Counted from the first letter of the stretch, positions 37,754 through 45,578 are shown. The stretch is DNA of 64,000 nucleotides from Piscinibacter gummiphilus (GCF_032681285.1 NZ_CP136336.1:2529001-2593000), one strand, 5' to 3'. Notes: generated from the sequence alone by a model not told the origin. Program-made: numbers and translations.

Positions 37754-38224
37754 TTAGCCCGCGTTACGCGCTGCGCGCACCGCCGCGGCGAGTTCCACTG
37801 AGCTCACACCCAGCATCTGATGGGAGAGTGGCGTGCCGCCAGGCCCTGTCACTTCGCGGCGTCCGGTGTACACGCCGCCTACCTCCTTCGCGGCAATCTC
37901 TAGGACCTTCATCACCATCTGCGTGTTGCCTCGCTCCTCGGCTTTGATCAACTCACGCTGGAGGGCGCGGAGCCGATAGGCCCGGTGAGAGATCGGGATC
38001 TCGTGGAGATCCGAGTGATGCGCCGCACGAGCTGCGTCGAAGACCGCTCGCCACTTCGCACTCACGTCCGAGCCTGACGCAGTTGGGTCGTATCGGCCAA
38101 CGTGCTGACGTGGGACGTCGACGCCAAAGAGCTCCTTGATGCTGCGGCTGACTTGGCTCGGCGTCTCGTAGCACGCGAGTGCCCTGACGATGTGCAGCTT
38201 GATCTCTGCTGAAAGTTGAGGCAT
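37754..38224 (-). CDS. DUF2280 protein, terminase small-subunit-like
   Basis: This 156-residue protein reads IKLHIVRALACYETPSQVSRSIKELFGVDVPRQHVGRYDPTASGSDVSAKWRAVFDAAR and then EIPISHRAYRLRALQRELIKAEERGN. This closely follows the DUF2280 pattern of phage proteins located as the terminase small subunit, which binds the packaging site. The N-terminal part forms a helix-turn-helix, as expected. No terminase large subunit follows. In satellites such a lone small subunit can redirect a helper phage's packaging machinery. Confidence 0.85.
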   Translation of the reverse strand: MPQLSAEIKLHIVRALACYETPSQVSRSIKELFGVDVPRQHVGRYDPTASGSDVSAKWRAVFDAARAAHHSDLHEIPISHRAYRLRALQRELIKAEERGNTQMVMKVLEIAAKEVGGVYTGRREVTGPGGTPLSHQMLGVSSVELAAAVRAARNAG

Positions 38225-38279
38225 CTGGTCGAATCCGTCTAAGTCCTGTCAAGGAAATGCTAGGCAGCGGACGGGCGCG

Positions 38280-38546
38280 CTACGTGTTCACAATGTTCAG
38301 AAACTCGGCTGGCAATGAGCGGAAATTCACCCTCACAGTGGCCTCGGCCACTTGAGCAAGCGGAGGCAACTTGTTGCCCTGGTGGAGGTTTCGCCCGCCC
38401 CCGCTTTTGACGCGATGTGCGGAAATCGGCCGACTGCGCGGAAATTTGTTTCGAAGCTCATTTCGAAACGCATGCGTCGTTTCCATTGCGCGAGGGCTTC
38501 GATGGAACGCCTTGGGGAGCCCGATGGGGGTACGGCTTGCCATCAC
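38280..38546 (-). CDS. Possible small basic protein, coupled to the preceding gene
   Basis: This is an 88-residue frame starting at GTG 38546 or ATG 38543. Its start overlaps the stop codon of the 95-residue gene (GTGA), the same arrangement as the other genes in this run. The product is basic (LRNKFPRSRPISAHRVKSGGGRN) and has no recognisable domain. Support is the overlap and position only, so this may be non-coding leader sequence instead. Confidence 0.4.
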   Translation of the reverse strand: MMASRTPIGLPKAFHRSPRAMETTHAFRNELRNKFPRSRPISAHRVKSGGGRNLHQGNKLPPLAQVAEATVRVNFRSLPAEFLNIVNT

Positions 38547-38830
38547 GCCTGCTCGCTTCCATCGTCTGCCTGGCGCGCGCTCCGACGTTCGGAGGCTTGC
38601 TGGTCAGCCACACCGCACCCTGCAGCCGCCTGGGCGAGCGCTGCGCGCCAAGCTTGCCGCTGGAAGGCAGACAGCCGGGCGCCACCCCGTTCCATGGTCC
38701 GCAGAGTGCGGGCCCAGTCCAGCTGATCTGCCGCGGGCCGGGCGCCATCGAAGCGGGCGCGGACGGCGGCCAGTTCACTGATCGGGGAGGGCGTCGCCGT
38801 TTGCTGCCGCTGCCGGTGCCTGAAGTTCAT
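38543..38830 (-). CDS. Small unknown protein coupled to the DnaB-like helicase
   Basis: This 95-residue protein (MNFRHRQRQQTATPSPISELAAVRARFDGARPAADQLDWARTLRTMERGGARL) starts at ATG 38830 within an ATGA overlapping the helicase stop codon. It could be a helicase partner or loader, from position alone. No family is recognised. Confidence 0.6.
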   Translation of the reverse strand: MNFRHRQRQQTATPSPISELAAVRARFDGARPAADQLDWARTLRTMERGGARLSAFQRQAWRAALAQAAAGCGVADQQASERRSARQADDGSEQA

Positions 38831-40161
38831 GTTCCGCCTCCGTGAGAAAGGTCGACGGTGGACTCGGACCACTGTTGCGTACCCCCTTGGAAGGCGAGTG
38901 CGATGCGCCCGCGGCGACCCTGCCGGTTTTTCGCCAGGATCGCAGCGATGAGCTGGGAGCCGTCTGGGAGGTCGTCCTTCGGGTGCAACAGCATCACGGT
39001 GTCGGCATCCTCCTCGATCGCTCCCGACTCTTTGAGGTCTGACAGAAGGGGCTCACCGTCGGCCCTGTTCGCGGCCTGCCGGTTGATCTGCGATAGCACG
39101 AGCACGCAGACACTCAACTCCTTGGCCAACTGCTTGAGCCCTCGGCTGATCGCTTCGATCTGGTGGTGGCGGCTCTCCTTGCCGCCAGCGCTCGCGCACA
39201 GCTGCAGGTAGTCCACCGCCACGACCTTGATGCCGTGAGCCTGTTTCATGTGCCGCGCCGTTGCGCGCAGCTCGAGCAGACTGAGGGCGGGCCGATCGTC
39301 GATGTAGACCGGCAGTCTGCTACCACGCTCTGCGGCCTCGCTGAGCCGGCCCCAGTCGCCATCTGCGAGCTTGCCCGTGATCACCCTGCCAAGGTTGACC
39401 CGTCCCAGGTTAGACGCGGCACGGTCCGCCAGATCGCCGGCCAGCATCTCCTGGCTGAACAGGAGCACCGGCTCGCCGTCGGCCGCCACATTGAGCAGAA
39501 TCTGCAGCGCGAGGCTCGTCTTGCCGACGCTGGGCCTCGCCGCGAGCGTCAGCACCATTCCGGGTTTCAGGCCGCCTCCTAGAGCGCTGTCGAGAGTCGG
39601 GAGGTGCGTGGGCATGCCCGGGAGCGCGGTGCCGTTCTCGAGTGCTTCCCAGTGGGCCGAGCGCTGCAGCAGGGCATCGCCGATGCTGACCGGCTCACGC
39701 GCGACGCCGCTGGACCGCTGGAGAGCCGTGAAGAGCGAGATGACCTCCTCCAGCTTCTCCAGCCCATCGCCGGGCTGCAGGGCGATTTGCTGCGCGGCCT
39801 CCGCGGCCTCGACCAGCGAGCGGCGCAGCGCCCGGTCCCGAACGGTTTGGGCGTAGCGCTGGAGGTTCCGCGAGCTCGGGACGCTCTGCGCCAGCGCCGT
39901 GAGGTAGGCAATGCCGCCCGCAGCTTCCGCCTGACCGCGCTCGACTAGGTGCGAATTGACGGCGATGACGTCGACGGGAACCCGCTGCGCGCTCAGGGCT
40001 GAGATGGCGGCCCAGATGAGTCGGTGCGCCTGGCGGAAGAAGTGCTCGGGCTTAAGCGGCGCGCCGGCCATGCCATCGATCGCATCGGAAAAGCTGAGGG
40101 CCACGCCGAGCACGGACTGCTCCGCCTGCTCGTCAAAGGGGACGCGTTGCGGGTCCATCAC
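38827..40161 (-). CDS. DnaB-like replicative helicase of the island
   Basis: This 444-residue helicase has the DnaB N-terminal domain (about 8-110, PFDEQAEQSVLGVAL and FFRQAHRLIWAAISAL) and a RecA-like C-terminal domain with Walker A ARPSVGKTS (208-216), Walker B VVAVDYLQL, and LSQINRQAANRADGEPLLSDLKESGAIEEDAD. It should be a ring helicase that unwinds the island's own origin. The start overlaps the O-like gene stop codon as GTGA; ATG 40158 is an alternative. The pair resembles phage modules where an O-like protein loads a phage helicase. Confidence 0.93.
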   Translation of the reverse strand: MMDPQRVPFDEQAEQSVLGVALSFSDAIDGMAGAPLKPEHFFRQAHRLIWAAISALSAQRVPVDVIAVNSHLVERGQAEAAGGIAYLTALAQSVPSSRNLQRYAQTVRDRALRRSLVEAAEAAQQIALQPGDGLEKLEEVISLFTALQRSSGVAREPVSIGDALLQRSAHWEALENGTALPGMPTHLPTLDSALGGGLKPGMVLTLAARPSVGKTSLALQILLNVAADGEPVLLFSQEMLAGDLADRAASNLGRVNLGRVITGKLADGDWGRLSEAAERGSRLPVYIDDRPALSLLELRATARHMKQAHGIKVVAVDYLQLCASAGGKESRHHQIEAISRGLKQLAKELSVCVLVLSQINRQAANRADGEPLLSDLKESGAIEEDADTVMLLHPKDDLPDGSQLIAAILAKNRQGRRGRIALAFQGGTQQWSESTVDLSHGGGT

Positions 40162-41027
40162 GCCTCCGAGCGAAACTGATGATCAGCGCGAAGTTCTCCG
40201 GCTGGGCGGTGCCGCGCTCCGTTCCGGCCGCGCTCGGGGGCTTCGTCCATCCATCGCTCGTCGTTGAGCCACGAAGCTGGGTAGGGAATGAACTGCCCGC
40301 CATCGCGCTGCCACTCATCGGTCGCGCGCTGCTCTTCGATCGCCGCGACCATCCGGTCGACCAGCTCGGGCGTCGGCTTGCGCCTCGTAAAGGCTTTGAG
40401 CGCCGAAGGCCTAGCCTTTTTCTTCGGGTAGGCCTGCCAGAAGCGGTCAAACAGGGGGGTCTGCGACACGTGCGCAGAGAGTGTTTCCTGCTTCCTGCTT
40501 CCTGCTTCCTGTTTCGCCATACCCTTCGTGGGAGGCTTCGCCGATGGAGTCTCGAAAGGCTTCCCGCAAGCCTCTTGGAAAGCCTTTCCAAAGGCGTCGC
40601 TCACCTCTGTCAGAGCGGCCTGCAGATGCGCTTGGATTCGGCCCCGCATGGGGCATTCCGGGAGCAAATTCCAGTACGAACGCCACGACTTCACGACGTT
40701 GGGATTCGGCGGCATGTTGTGTTTGATGGCGTTCGGGATAAACCACAAACGAGTCTTTTCGTCGAACTCCACCAGCGCTTCGCGCAAAACTTCGGCAAAG
40801 GCTTTGGCGAAGGCTTCGCCGTCCCATCCAAGGGTCTCGGCCAGGGCGGCGCGGCCGACTTGGAAGACGCCGGGAATGGGCCCCGTGTGCGGGCCGGTGA
40901 GGAGGTACAGCCACAGGGCCTGCCCAGATGGCTGCAAGGGCGTGAGGCGCATGAATCGCTCGTCGCCGTACATCCGCACGGTCACTCGGCGATAGATGCC
41001 TTCGGCTGGAGGGCGAACGCTTTTCAC
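40158..41027 (-). CDS. O-like phage replication initiator protein
   Basis: This 289-residue protein has an N-terminal winged-helix-like part (about 1-145), a polar linker (146-188) and a C-terminal domain FDRFWQAYPKKKARPSALKAFTRR to WLNDERWMDE, a pattern I recognise from phage replication proteins of the O/DnaT-like kind. It would bind the origin and recruit the helicase encoded next. The start is GTG 41027, overlapping the previous stop. The linker is encoded by four 7-base repeats, as happens in lambda where the origin lies inside gene O. Confidence 0.8.
   Translation of the reverse strand: MKSVRPPAEGIYRRVTVRMYGDERFMRLTPLQPSGQALWLYLLTGPHTGPIPGVFQVGRAALAETLGWDGEAFAKAFAEVLREALVEFDEKTRLWFIPNAIKHNMPPNPNVVKSWRSYWNLLPECPMRGRIQAHLQAALTEVSDAFGKAFQEACGKPFETPSAKPPTKGMAKQEAGSRKQETLSAHVSQTPLFDRFWQAYPKKKARPSALKAFTRRKPTPELVDRMVAAIEEQRATDEWQRDGGQFIPYPASWLNDERWMDEAPERGRNGARHRPAGELRADHQFRSEA
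40485..40512. repeat. Four tandem 7-base repeats inside the O-like gene (possible origin)
   Basis: TTCCTGC is repeated at 40485, 40492 and 40499, with TTCCTGT at 40506. The repeats encode residues 172-181 of the replication protein. Four short iterons between the DNA-binding and C-terminal domains of an O-like protein mirror the origin layout of lambda. The function is inferred. Confidence 0.5.
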
Positions 41028-41230
41028 GCCACCCCCATCTGCTCAAGGACGCGCTCGACTTCGCCGAGGTCCGCGAGCACGCGCACGTTTCCCCAACGGG
41101 CCAGGAAGAAGCGCTGCGGGCCGTCAGCGGCGTCGGAGCGCCAGAGCTGCCAGCCGCGCAGAGCTGCCTTCGCGGCGAGCGTGGACCAGGTCTTGGAGTC
41201 GGTCGTTTCGTTGGTGCGATCGCTGCTCAT
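41024..41230 (-). CDS. Small protein of the replication cluster
   Basis: This 68-residue protein (MSSDRTNETTDSKTWSTLAAKAALRGWQLWRSDAADGPQRFFLARWGNVRVL) starts at ATG 41230 in an ATGA with the AlpA-like gene stop. Its stop overlaps the O-like GTG start. The pattern QLWRSDAADGPQRFFLARWG is common in small phage and island proteins, but I cannot give a function. Confidence 0.6.
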   Translation of the reverse strand: MSSDRTNETTDSKTWSTLAAKAALRGWQLWRSDAADGPQRFFLARWGNVRVLADLGEVERVLEQMGVA

Positions 41231-41463
41231 GCAGAAGCCTCCGAGGCCTTCTTGGCCATCCATGCGTCGATGGCGTTGCTGTCCCAAGCGGTGAGGCGAG
41301 GACCGAGTTTCACGGGTGCGGGAATCCGCTTCTCCCGGGCCCAGCGCCAGACGGTCGGCTCTGAAGCGGTGAGGGTCTTCGCCAACTCCTTGACGCGTAT
41401 CCAGCGTCGAGGCTGAGCGACATCAATCGCAGGATTCGCCTGCAGCGGCGTGACTGATCTCAT
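41227..41463 (-). CDS. AlpA-like helix-turn-helix regulator
   Basis: This 78-residue protein from ATG 41463 has a MerR-like helix-turn-helix (RRWIRVKELAKTLTASEPTVWRWAREKRIPAPVKLGPRLTAWDSNAIDAWM). It matches AlpA family regulators and excisionases, whose E. coli namesake activates an integrase and triggers excision. AlpA genes are a hallmark of Gram-negative phage-inducible islands. Its stop overlaps the next start (ATGA). Confidence 0.85.
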   Translation of the reverse strand: MRSVTPLQANPAIDVAQPRRWIRVKELAKTLTASEPTVWRWAREKRIPAPVKLGPRLTAWDSNAIDAWMAKKASEASA

Positions 41464-41471
41464 ATTCGGCC

Positions 41472-41690
41472 TCACTGCTGGATAGGCGGAATGCCCAGAA
41501 CCCGGCGCAGCTCGGCCGTCGGCCACAGCAGGCGGCCGTGGACGCGAACTGGCTTGATCGGCCCGATGGCTTTGCAGGCCCAGAGGCGCAGCGTCTGAGC
41601 CGAGCGGTTCAGGTGAAAGGCAGCATCAGCGGTCGGCAGGTTGGCCCGCTGCTCCCGATCGAGCGGTGGTGGCGCACAGTTGGTAGCCAT
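41472..41690 (-). CDS. Second small MerR/excisionase-type helix-turn-helix protein
   Basis: This 72-residue protein from ATG 41690 has NLPTADAAFHLNRSAQTLRLWACKAIGPIKPVRVHGRLLWPTAELRRVLG, a winged-helix excisionase-like fold. It lies 8 bases upstream of the AlpA-like gene. A 142-base non-coding gap with inverted repeats lies ahead of it. Which of the two small HTH proteins acts as excisionase cannot be told. Confidence 0.75.
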   Translation of the reverse strand: MATNCAPPPLDREQRANLPTADAAFHLNRSAQTLRLWACKAIGPIKPVRVHGRLLWPTAELRRVLGIPPIQQ

Positions 41691-41732
41691 GTCTGAATCT
41701 TTCGATTCGTTGAGATGGCGAAACTGTCGGGC

Positions 41733-41832
41733 TGCAACCCCGGTTGCACGCAAGACGATGTGTTCCGTCCGCGGGGAAGCCTTATTTCATGCGGGTTCTA
41801 GCCTCACGCCGCTGCAACCCCTGCAAGGGGTT
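41733..41832. promoter_or_regulatory. Paired inverted repeats ahead of the small HTH genes
   Basis: TGCAACCCCGGTTGCA (41733-41748) is a perfect palindrome with 7-base arms. AACCCC TGCAA GGGGTT (41816-41832) is a second inverted repeat; both contain TGCAACCCC. They lie in the gap between the 216-residue HTH gene and the two small HTH genes. They could be operators; no clear promoter is seen on either strand. Confidence 0.45.
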
Positions 41833-42483
41833 TCACTTCTTTGCGCGCTTGGGAGAGGTGCGGCCAAACGGGTCGCTCGGCGGGTGGACTGTCCCGCGAT
41901 CGCCCCCTGCCTCATACAGCGAGATCGTTGGGCGCGAAACACCAAACTTCCGGGCCAATGAGGCCTTCGATTCCCCGCGGCTAAGGCGGACCCGGATGTC
42001 GGTCTCCTGGTCGCAGGTGAGCCGCCGCACAGCGGCACCTGGCGCGGCTGGCGTCGACGCAACCCCCCCGGCGGCGAATCGCCGTCCCTCGAACTGCTCA
42101 GCAGCACTCAGCCTGCCCAGCTCGGCTGATCGGGCCAATTCAAATGCTTCCTGAAGTTGGATCTGCTTGATGCGATCGAGAGAGGTCCTGACGTCGGGGA
42201 TCTGCGCAGCAACTGTCTCCTGGCCGCTGGCTGGCTCAGCCTGCGCAGACAAGAACCTGCGCGCGTCTGACAGGGGGCGCAAAGAATTTCCTACCTGCGA
42301 TCTTGCCGTCGCAACCGCCGTGGCGAGCGCGAGCGCTGTCATCGCGAAGTCGAACGCAGCTCCCGCCCTCTCTGCGTCGGCGCGAGCTTGATCAATGGAG
42401 CGCAGCAGCTCGGTCGACCCCTCATACGAAACGCCGCAGGTCGACAGATGCTTCCAGGTCGGAACGCTATGCATGCTGCTCAA
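41833..42483 (-). CDS. Protein with C-terminal resolvase-type helix-turn-helix
   Basis: This 216-residue protein has a long helical N-terminal part with no known family (AGAAFDFAMTALALATAVATARS and QEAFELARSAELGRLSAAEQF). The C-terminal helix-turn-helix RLTCDQETDIRVRLSRGESKASLARKFGVSRPTISLYEAGG resembles the DNA-binding end of resolvases. The catalytic domain of resolvases is absent, so it is more likely a regulator. The start is ATG 42483 or 42474. Confidence 0.7.
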   Translation of the reverse strand: MSSMHSVPTWKHLSTCGVSYEGSTELLRSIDQARADAERAGAAFDFAMTALALATAVATARSQVGNSLRPLSDARRFLSAQAEPASGQETVAAQIPDVRTSLDRIKQIQLQEAFELARSAELGRLSAAEQFEGRRFAAGGVASTPAAPGAAVRRLTCDQETDIRVRLSRGESKASLARKFGVSRPTISLYEAGGDRGTVHPPSDPFGRTSPKRAKK

Positions 42484-42576
42484 CAGGGATGCGAAAGATG
42501 TGCAGGGCAGCGCGCCAGCGTTGGGCGCGGCGACGCAGGATCTGCACGCAGCCCCCTGGGGCTACCCCTTGAGCCT

Positions 42577-43113
42577 TCATCTTTGCCCGTCCTTCGGCTG
42601 GTCAAGGGCGAGGGCCGCGACGAATTCGAGCGCCGACCTGTCGCTCTTGGCAAGGTTGCATGCCGGGCAGGCCGCAACCAAGTTGATGGCGCTGTCACCG
42701 CCGCCCAGTGCCTTTGGCAGCATGTGCTCGATATGCCACTTCCCATTGAGCGTGAGGGGTGTGGTGCAGTAGTGGCAACGTCCTTCGCTGCGCCCGAAGA
42801 TCTCGCGACGGCGACGAGACACAGCCTTGGCTTTGTCCGGGCGTGAGACCGGGAGCTCGTTGTCTGGCCAGAGCCCTGGCTGCTCCCATTGGTCGTCGTT
42901 GGCCGCGGGTGGGCTGGCAAGGCACAGGACACGTCGCGCGCTCGAAAGGGCCTGCAGCTTGTCGAAGGCAATGCTCAGCACGCCGCCGCTGTCGTCGATC
43001 ACCATGAAGCGGACCGCATGCAGGCCATTCTGAAGGCATGGCTGAGTTGCGAGGGCGAAGCGCCCATCGCGGCCGAATGGACCGCCATAGAGCGGGCGAT
43101 AGAGGAGGCTCAT
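42577..43113 (-). CDS. HNH endonuclease
   Basis: This protein has 178 residues from ATG 43113, with the HNH motif in its C-terminal third: CHYC, WHIEHMLPKALGGGDSAINLVAACPACN. It has the paired zinc-binding CxxC motifs and the catalytic His-Asn core. The N-terminal part (about 1-95) is unrecognised. HNH genes often sit next to phage packaging or defence genes; here it lies early in the unit. An upstream in-frame start at 43134 overlaps the next gene. Confidence 0.85.
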   Translation of the reverse strand: MSLLYRPLYGGPFGRDGRFALATQPCLQNGLHAVRFMVIDDSGGVLSIAFDKLQALSSARRVLCLASPPAANDDQWEQPGLWPDNELPVSRPDKAKAVSRRRREIFGRSEGRCHYCTTPLTLNGKWHIEHMLPKALGGGDSAINLVAACPACNLAKSDRSALEFVAALALDQPKDGQR

Positions 43114-43126
43114 GTTGCTAACCCCT

Positions 43127-43462
43127 CTACCCACGAATAGGCAACGGGTCGCCTAGCGCGATATGTCGTCCAAGTACGTCGCCGAGGACGCTGACAACTC
43201 CCCTCGTAAAGGTCGGACTGTCGGCACACTCCCCGGCCACGTAGACCGAATAGTTTCTGTGTTGACGTACCTCGACCCACGCCAGGCCTTCCAGCTCGCC
43301 CGCTAAGGCTTGATCGAGAAGTTCTCTAAGTGCCAGCACGGTTTGCTGCGCAGCGCGAGACATGACTGGCATGCCGGATGCCTGCTGCGGCACGACCCGA
43401 AGCGGCACGACATTGCCGCGCATCGGCACTTCATTCTTCGCCGGGCGGTCGGACTTAGGCAT
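43127..43462 (-). CDS. Small unknown protein
   Basis: This 111-residue protein has a basic N-terminus (MPKSDRPAKNEVPMRGN) and a C-terminal strand-rich part (GLAWVEVRQHRNYSVYVAGECADSPTFTRGVVSVLGDVLGRHI). The latter has the shape of small phage proteins that follow a GxxxGLAYV-like pattern. It overlaps the upstream gene by 8 bases. No function is known. Confidence 0.6.
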   Translation of the reverse strand: MPKSDRPAKNEVPMRGNVVPLRVVPQQASGMPVMSRAAQQTVLALRELLDQALAGELEGLAWVEVRQHRNYSVYVAGECADSPTFTRGVVSVLGDVLGRHIALGDPLPIRG

Positions 43463-43871
43463 GGTGACTCTCCCGTTCTAGCGTGGCCAACTTCCTAAGG
43501 ACTACGTCATTGACTTTGTCGCGCGCCAACTCCATGAGGCGATACACGCCCCAAAGCACCTGCTGGTCCTTGTCCTCTGCAACTACATATAGAACCGAAG
43601 CTGCAACTGCCAACTTGCACGAGGCCGCCTCGAATGCATCGGTTGCGCCAGTCGCGCCAGGACGAAGCGCCCTAAACGCTTGATCGGCTTTGTCGTGGGC
43701 CACCTTCATCAGATCAAAGGCGCCATATGCAACGTCATCGCATAGGACCATGAGCTGCGTTTCAAGGATGGCTACGGCCTCACTCGCCATCGCCACGGCA
43801 TCCATTGCTTCGAGCTCGAGATCGTTCCAAGCTTTGGAATGATCTGCGCCCTTTACAGTTCGCTTAGCCAT
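43455..43871 (-). CDS. Unknown helical phage-region protein
   Basis: This 138-residue protein from ATG 43871 is helical throughout (HSKAWNDLELEAMDAVAMASEAVAILETQLMVLCDDVAYGAFDLMKVAHDKADQAF), with a second similar half (VLYVVAEDKDQQVLWGVYRLMELARDKVND). It may be a four-helix-bundle protein made of two related hairpins. No family is recognised. The frame runs back to 43976, but ATG 43871 is preferred because the upstream part is unlike protein. Confidence 0.65.
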   Translation of the reverse strand: MAKRTVKGADHSKAWNDLELEAMDAVAMASEAVAILETQLMVLCDDVAYGAFDLMKVAHDKADQAFRALRPGATGATDAFEAASCKLAVAASVLYVVAEDKDQQVLWGVYRLMELARDKVNDVVLRKLATLERESHHA

Positions 43872-43972
43872 AGTGCACGGTCCTTTCACGGTTTGTGCGT
43901 TGTGGTCAGGCGGGCCGCGAGTTGCACCTCGCGGTTCCGCCGCTTGCCTCAGGTCGCTGAGGCGCCGAGAAA

Positions 43973-44161
43973 TCAAACCTCGGGGTCCTTTGCTTTGTCG
44001 ATGCGATCACGCACCCATGTCGCGCCGCCGAGGCGCTGCAGCTTGTCGCGCTGAGCCGGCCTCATCTTTAAGGTGACAGGCACCATCGCTTCTCCTTCCG
44101 GTAGTGGTTTGCGGCCTTGACCGCGCCCAGCACCTCCGCGGCCATCAGGTGGTTTGCTCAT
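43973..44161 (-). CDS. Small basic DNA-binding-like protein
   Basis: This 62-residue protein (MSKPPDGRGGAGRGQGRKPLPEGEAMVPVTLKMRPAQRDKLQRLGGATWVRDRIDKAKDPEV) begins with a Gly/Arg-rich arm. It then has a ribbon-helix-helix-like stretch VPVTLKMRPAQRDKLQRLGGATWVRDRI. It is likely a small regulator of the island. It lies 41 bases ahead of the integrase 3' end, on the same strand. Confidence 0.65.
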   Translation of the reverse strand: MSKPPDGRGGAGRGQGRKPLPEGEAMVPVTLKMRPAQRDKLQRLGGATWVRDRIDKAKDPEV

Positions 44162-44202
44162 GTCTATATGGTAATACCGAAATCAAAAGTCGCGCAAGCG
44201 GC

Positions 44203-45414
44203 TCACGCTGCTTTCAGGGGTTGAACTTGAGGACTGGCGCGCAGGCCATCGAGGTGATCAGCCCAGTCCTGCATCATCTTGGCTCGTTGGGGGACATAGG
44301 TCGCGTGGTTGTAGGCGGCCGACACCTCGTTCTGCTCTTGGTGGGCCAGCTGCAATTCGATGAGGTCGTGGCGGTAACCGAGCTCATGAAGGATGGTCGA
44401 GGCGACTCCGCGGAAGCCGTGCCCCGTCATTCGAGAGTGATAGCCCATGCGATAGAGCGCGTACAGGATGGTGTTGTTGCTCATCGGCTTTTCGTGGTCA
44501 CGCTCGCCGGGAAACACCATCTCGCTCAGATTCCGGAATGTCTGAAGCTCGGCGACGACGGCCAGCGCCTGGCGAGACAGCGGCACGATGTGTGGCCGGC
44601 GCTTCTTCATCCGCTCGGCCGGGATGCGCCATTGCTTCGCGTCGACGTCTATCTCAGACCAGCGAGCGCCGATGAGCTCGGTTGTTCGCACGAAGGTGAG
44701 CGCCATGAGCTTGAGCGCGCATCGCGTCAGCGGGGAGCCGTCGTAGGCGTCGATGCGCCTGAGCAGCTCGGGCACATCCTTGGCATCGAGCCGCGCATGG
44801 TTCACCTTGCGGGTGGGGAGCAGCGCATCGGAAGGGCGCACGTCTGCAGCTGGATTTCGATCGGTCAGACCATGTGCTATCGCATAGCGGAAAATTTGGC
44901 TGCACCCCTGGTAGGCACGCTTTGCGATGTCGGCCGCGCCGCGGTTCTGAACTTTGAGGCAAACCGATAGCAGCATTGGTGCTGTGATAGTCGAGAGGGG
45001 AAGGGTGCCCAGATCCGGGAAAACGTCCGCCTCAAGTCGGCGAAGCACCTGCTCGGCGTGGCGCTCGGTCTTGTTCGCCTTCCAGTTCTGCCACCAGGCT
45101 CGAGCGACGCTTTCGAAAGAGTGATCAGTCGCCGTGCGGCGCAAGAGCTTGTCGATCTTCCGCAGCTGACCAGGATCCTCGCCCTCGGCCACCTGCTGGC
45201 GCGCGCGATCGCGTCGAGTGCGGGCGTCTTTGAGACCCACCTCAGGATAGGCGCCCAGCGCTAGCAGCTTCTCTTTTCCACCGAATCGGTACTTGAAGCG
45301 CCACAGCTTTGAGCCCGTGGGCTGCACAAGCAAGAAGAGGCCGGACGCATCGAACATCTTGAGCGGCTTGGCCGCCGGCTTTGCGTTGCGGATCGCAGTG
45401 TCAGTGAGGGGCAT
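44203..45414 (-). CDS. Tyrosine integrase (P4-type, DUF4102 arm-binding domain)
   Basis: This site-specific recombinase has 403 residues from ATG 45414. An N-terminal DUF4102-type domain (LTDTAIRNAKPAAKPLKMFDASGLFLLVQPTGSKLWRFKYRFGGKEKLLALGAYPEVGL) precedes a core-binding helical domain and the catalytic domain. Catalytic residues seen are the Arg of FVRTTELIGARW, HGFRGVAST with His and Arg, and the Tyr in AYNHATYVPQRAKMM. The gene sits next to tRNA-Ser, which is its likely attachment target, and the 5' end faces the tRNA. It would both integrate and excise the island. Confidence 0.95.
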   Translation of the reverse strand: MPLTDTAIRNAKPAAKPLKMFDASGLFLLVQPTGSKLWRFKYRFGGKEKLLALGAYPEVGLKDARTRRDRARQQVAEGEDPGQLRKIDKLLRRTATDHSFESVARAWWQNWKANKTERHAEQVLRRLEADVFPDLGTLPLSTITAPMLLSVCLKVQNRGAADIAKRAYQGCSQIFRYAIAHGLTDRNPAADVRPSDALLPTRKVNHARLDAKDVPELLRRIDAYDGSPLTRCALKLMALTFVRTTELIGARWSEIDVDAKQWRIPAERMKKRRPHIVPLSRQALAVVAELQTFRNLSEMVFPGERDHEKPMSNNTILYALYRMGYHSRMTGHGFRGVASTILHELGYRHDLIELQLAHQEQNEVSAAYNHATYVPQRAKMMQDWADHLDGLRASPQVQPLKAA

Positions 45415-45491
45415 GGGGGTAGTTCCGGCAGCGCCAGGGGTATGGCGCTGGAAATCTACCCCCGCAGTTCGTGAGCTGTCAAAACCGCGCA

Positions 45492-45570
45492 TGAGCGGTC
45501 CTGATAGGAACTCGCCCAGTAAAAACGAGCCCTTGCGGCCCGTTTTGATAGGACCTGAGCGGTCCTGATA
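45492..45570. repeat. Repeated and inverted 15-base motifs between integrase and tRNA-Ser
   Basis: TGAGCGGTCCTGATA occurs at 45492-45506 and again at 45556-45570. The second copy sits in an inverted repeat AGGACC (45550-45555) TGAGC GGTCCT (45561-45566). TGATAGGA also occurs at 45502 and 45546. Such repeats next to an integrase and its attachment site are typical of arm-type binding sites. Confidence 0.6.
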
Positions 45571-45578
45571 TGTATCCC

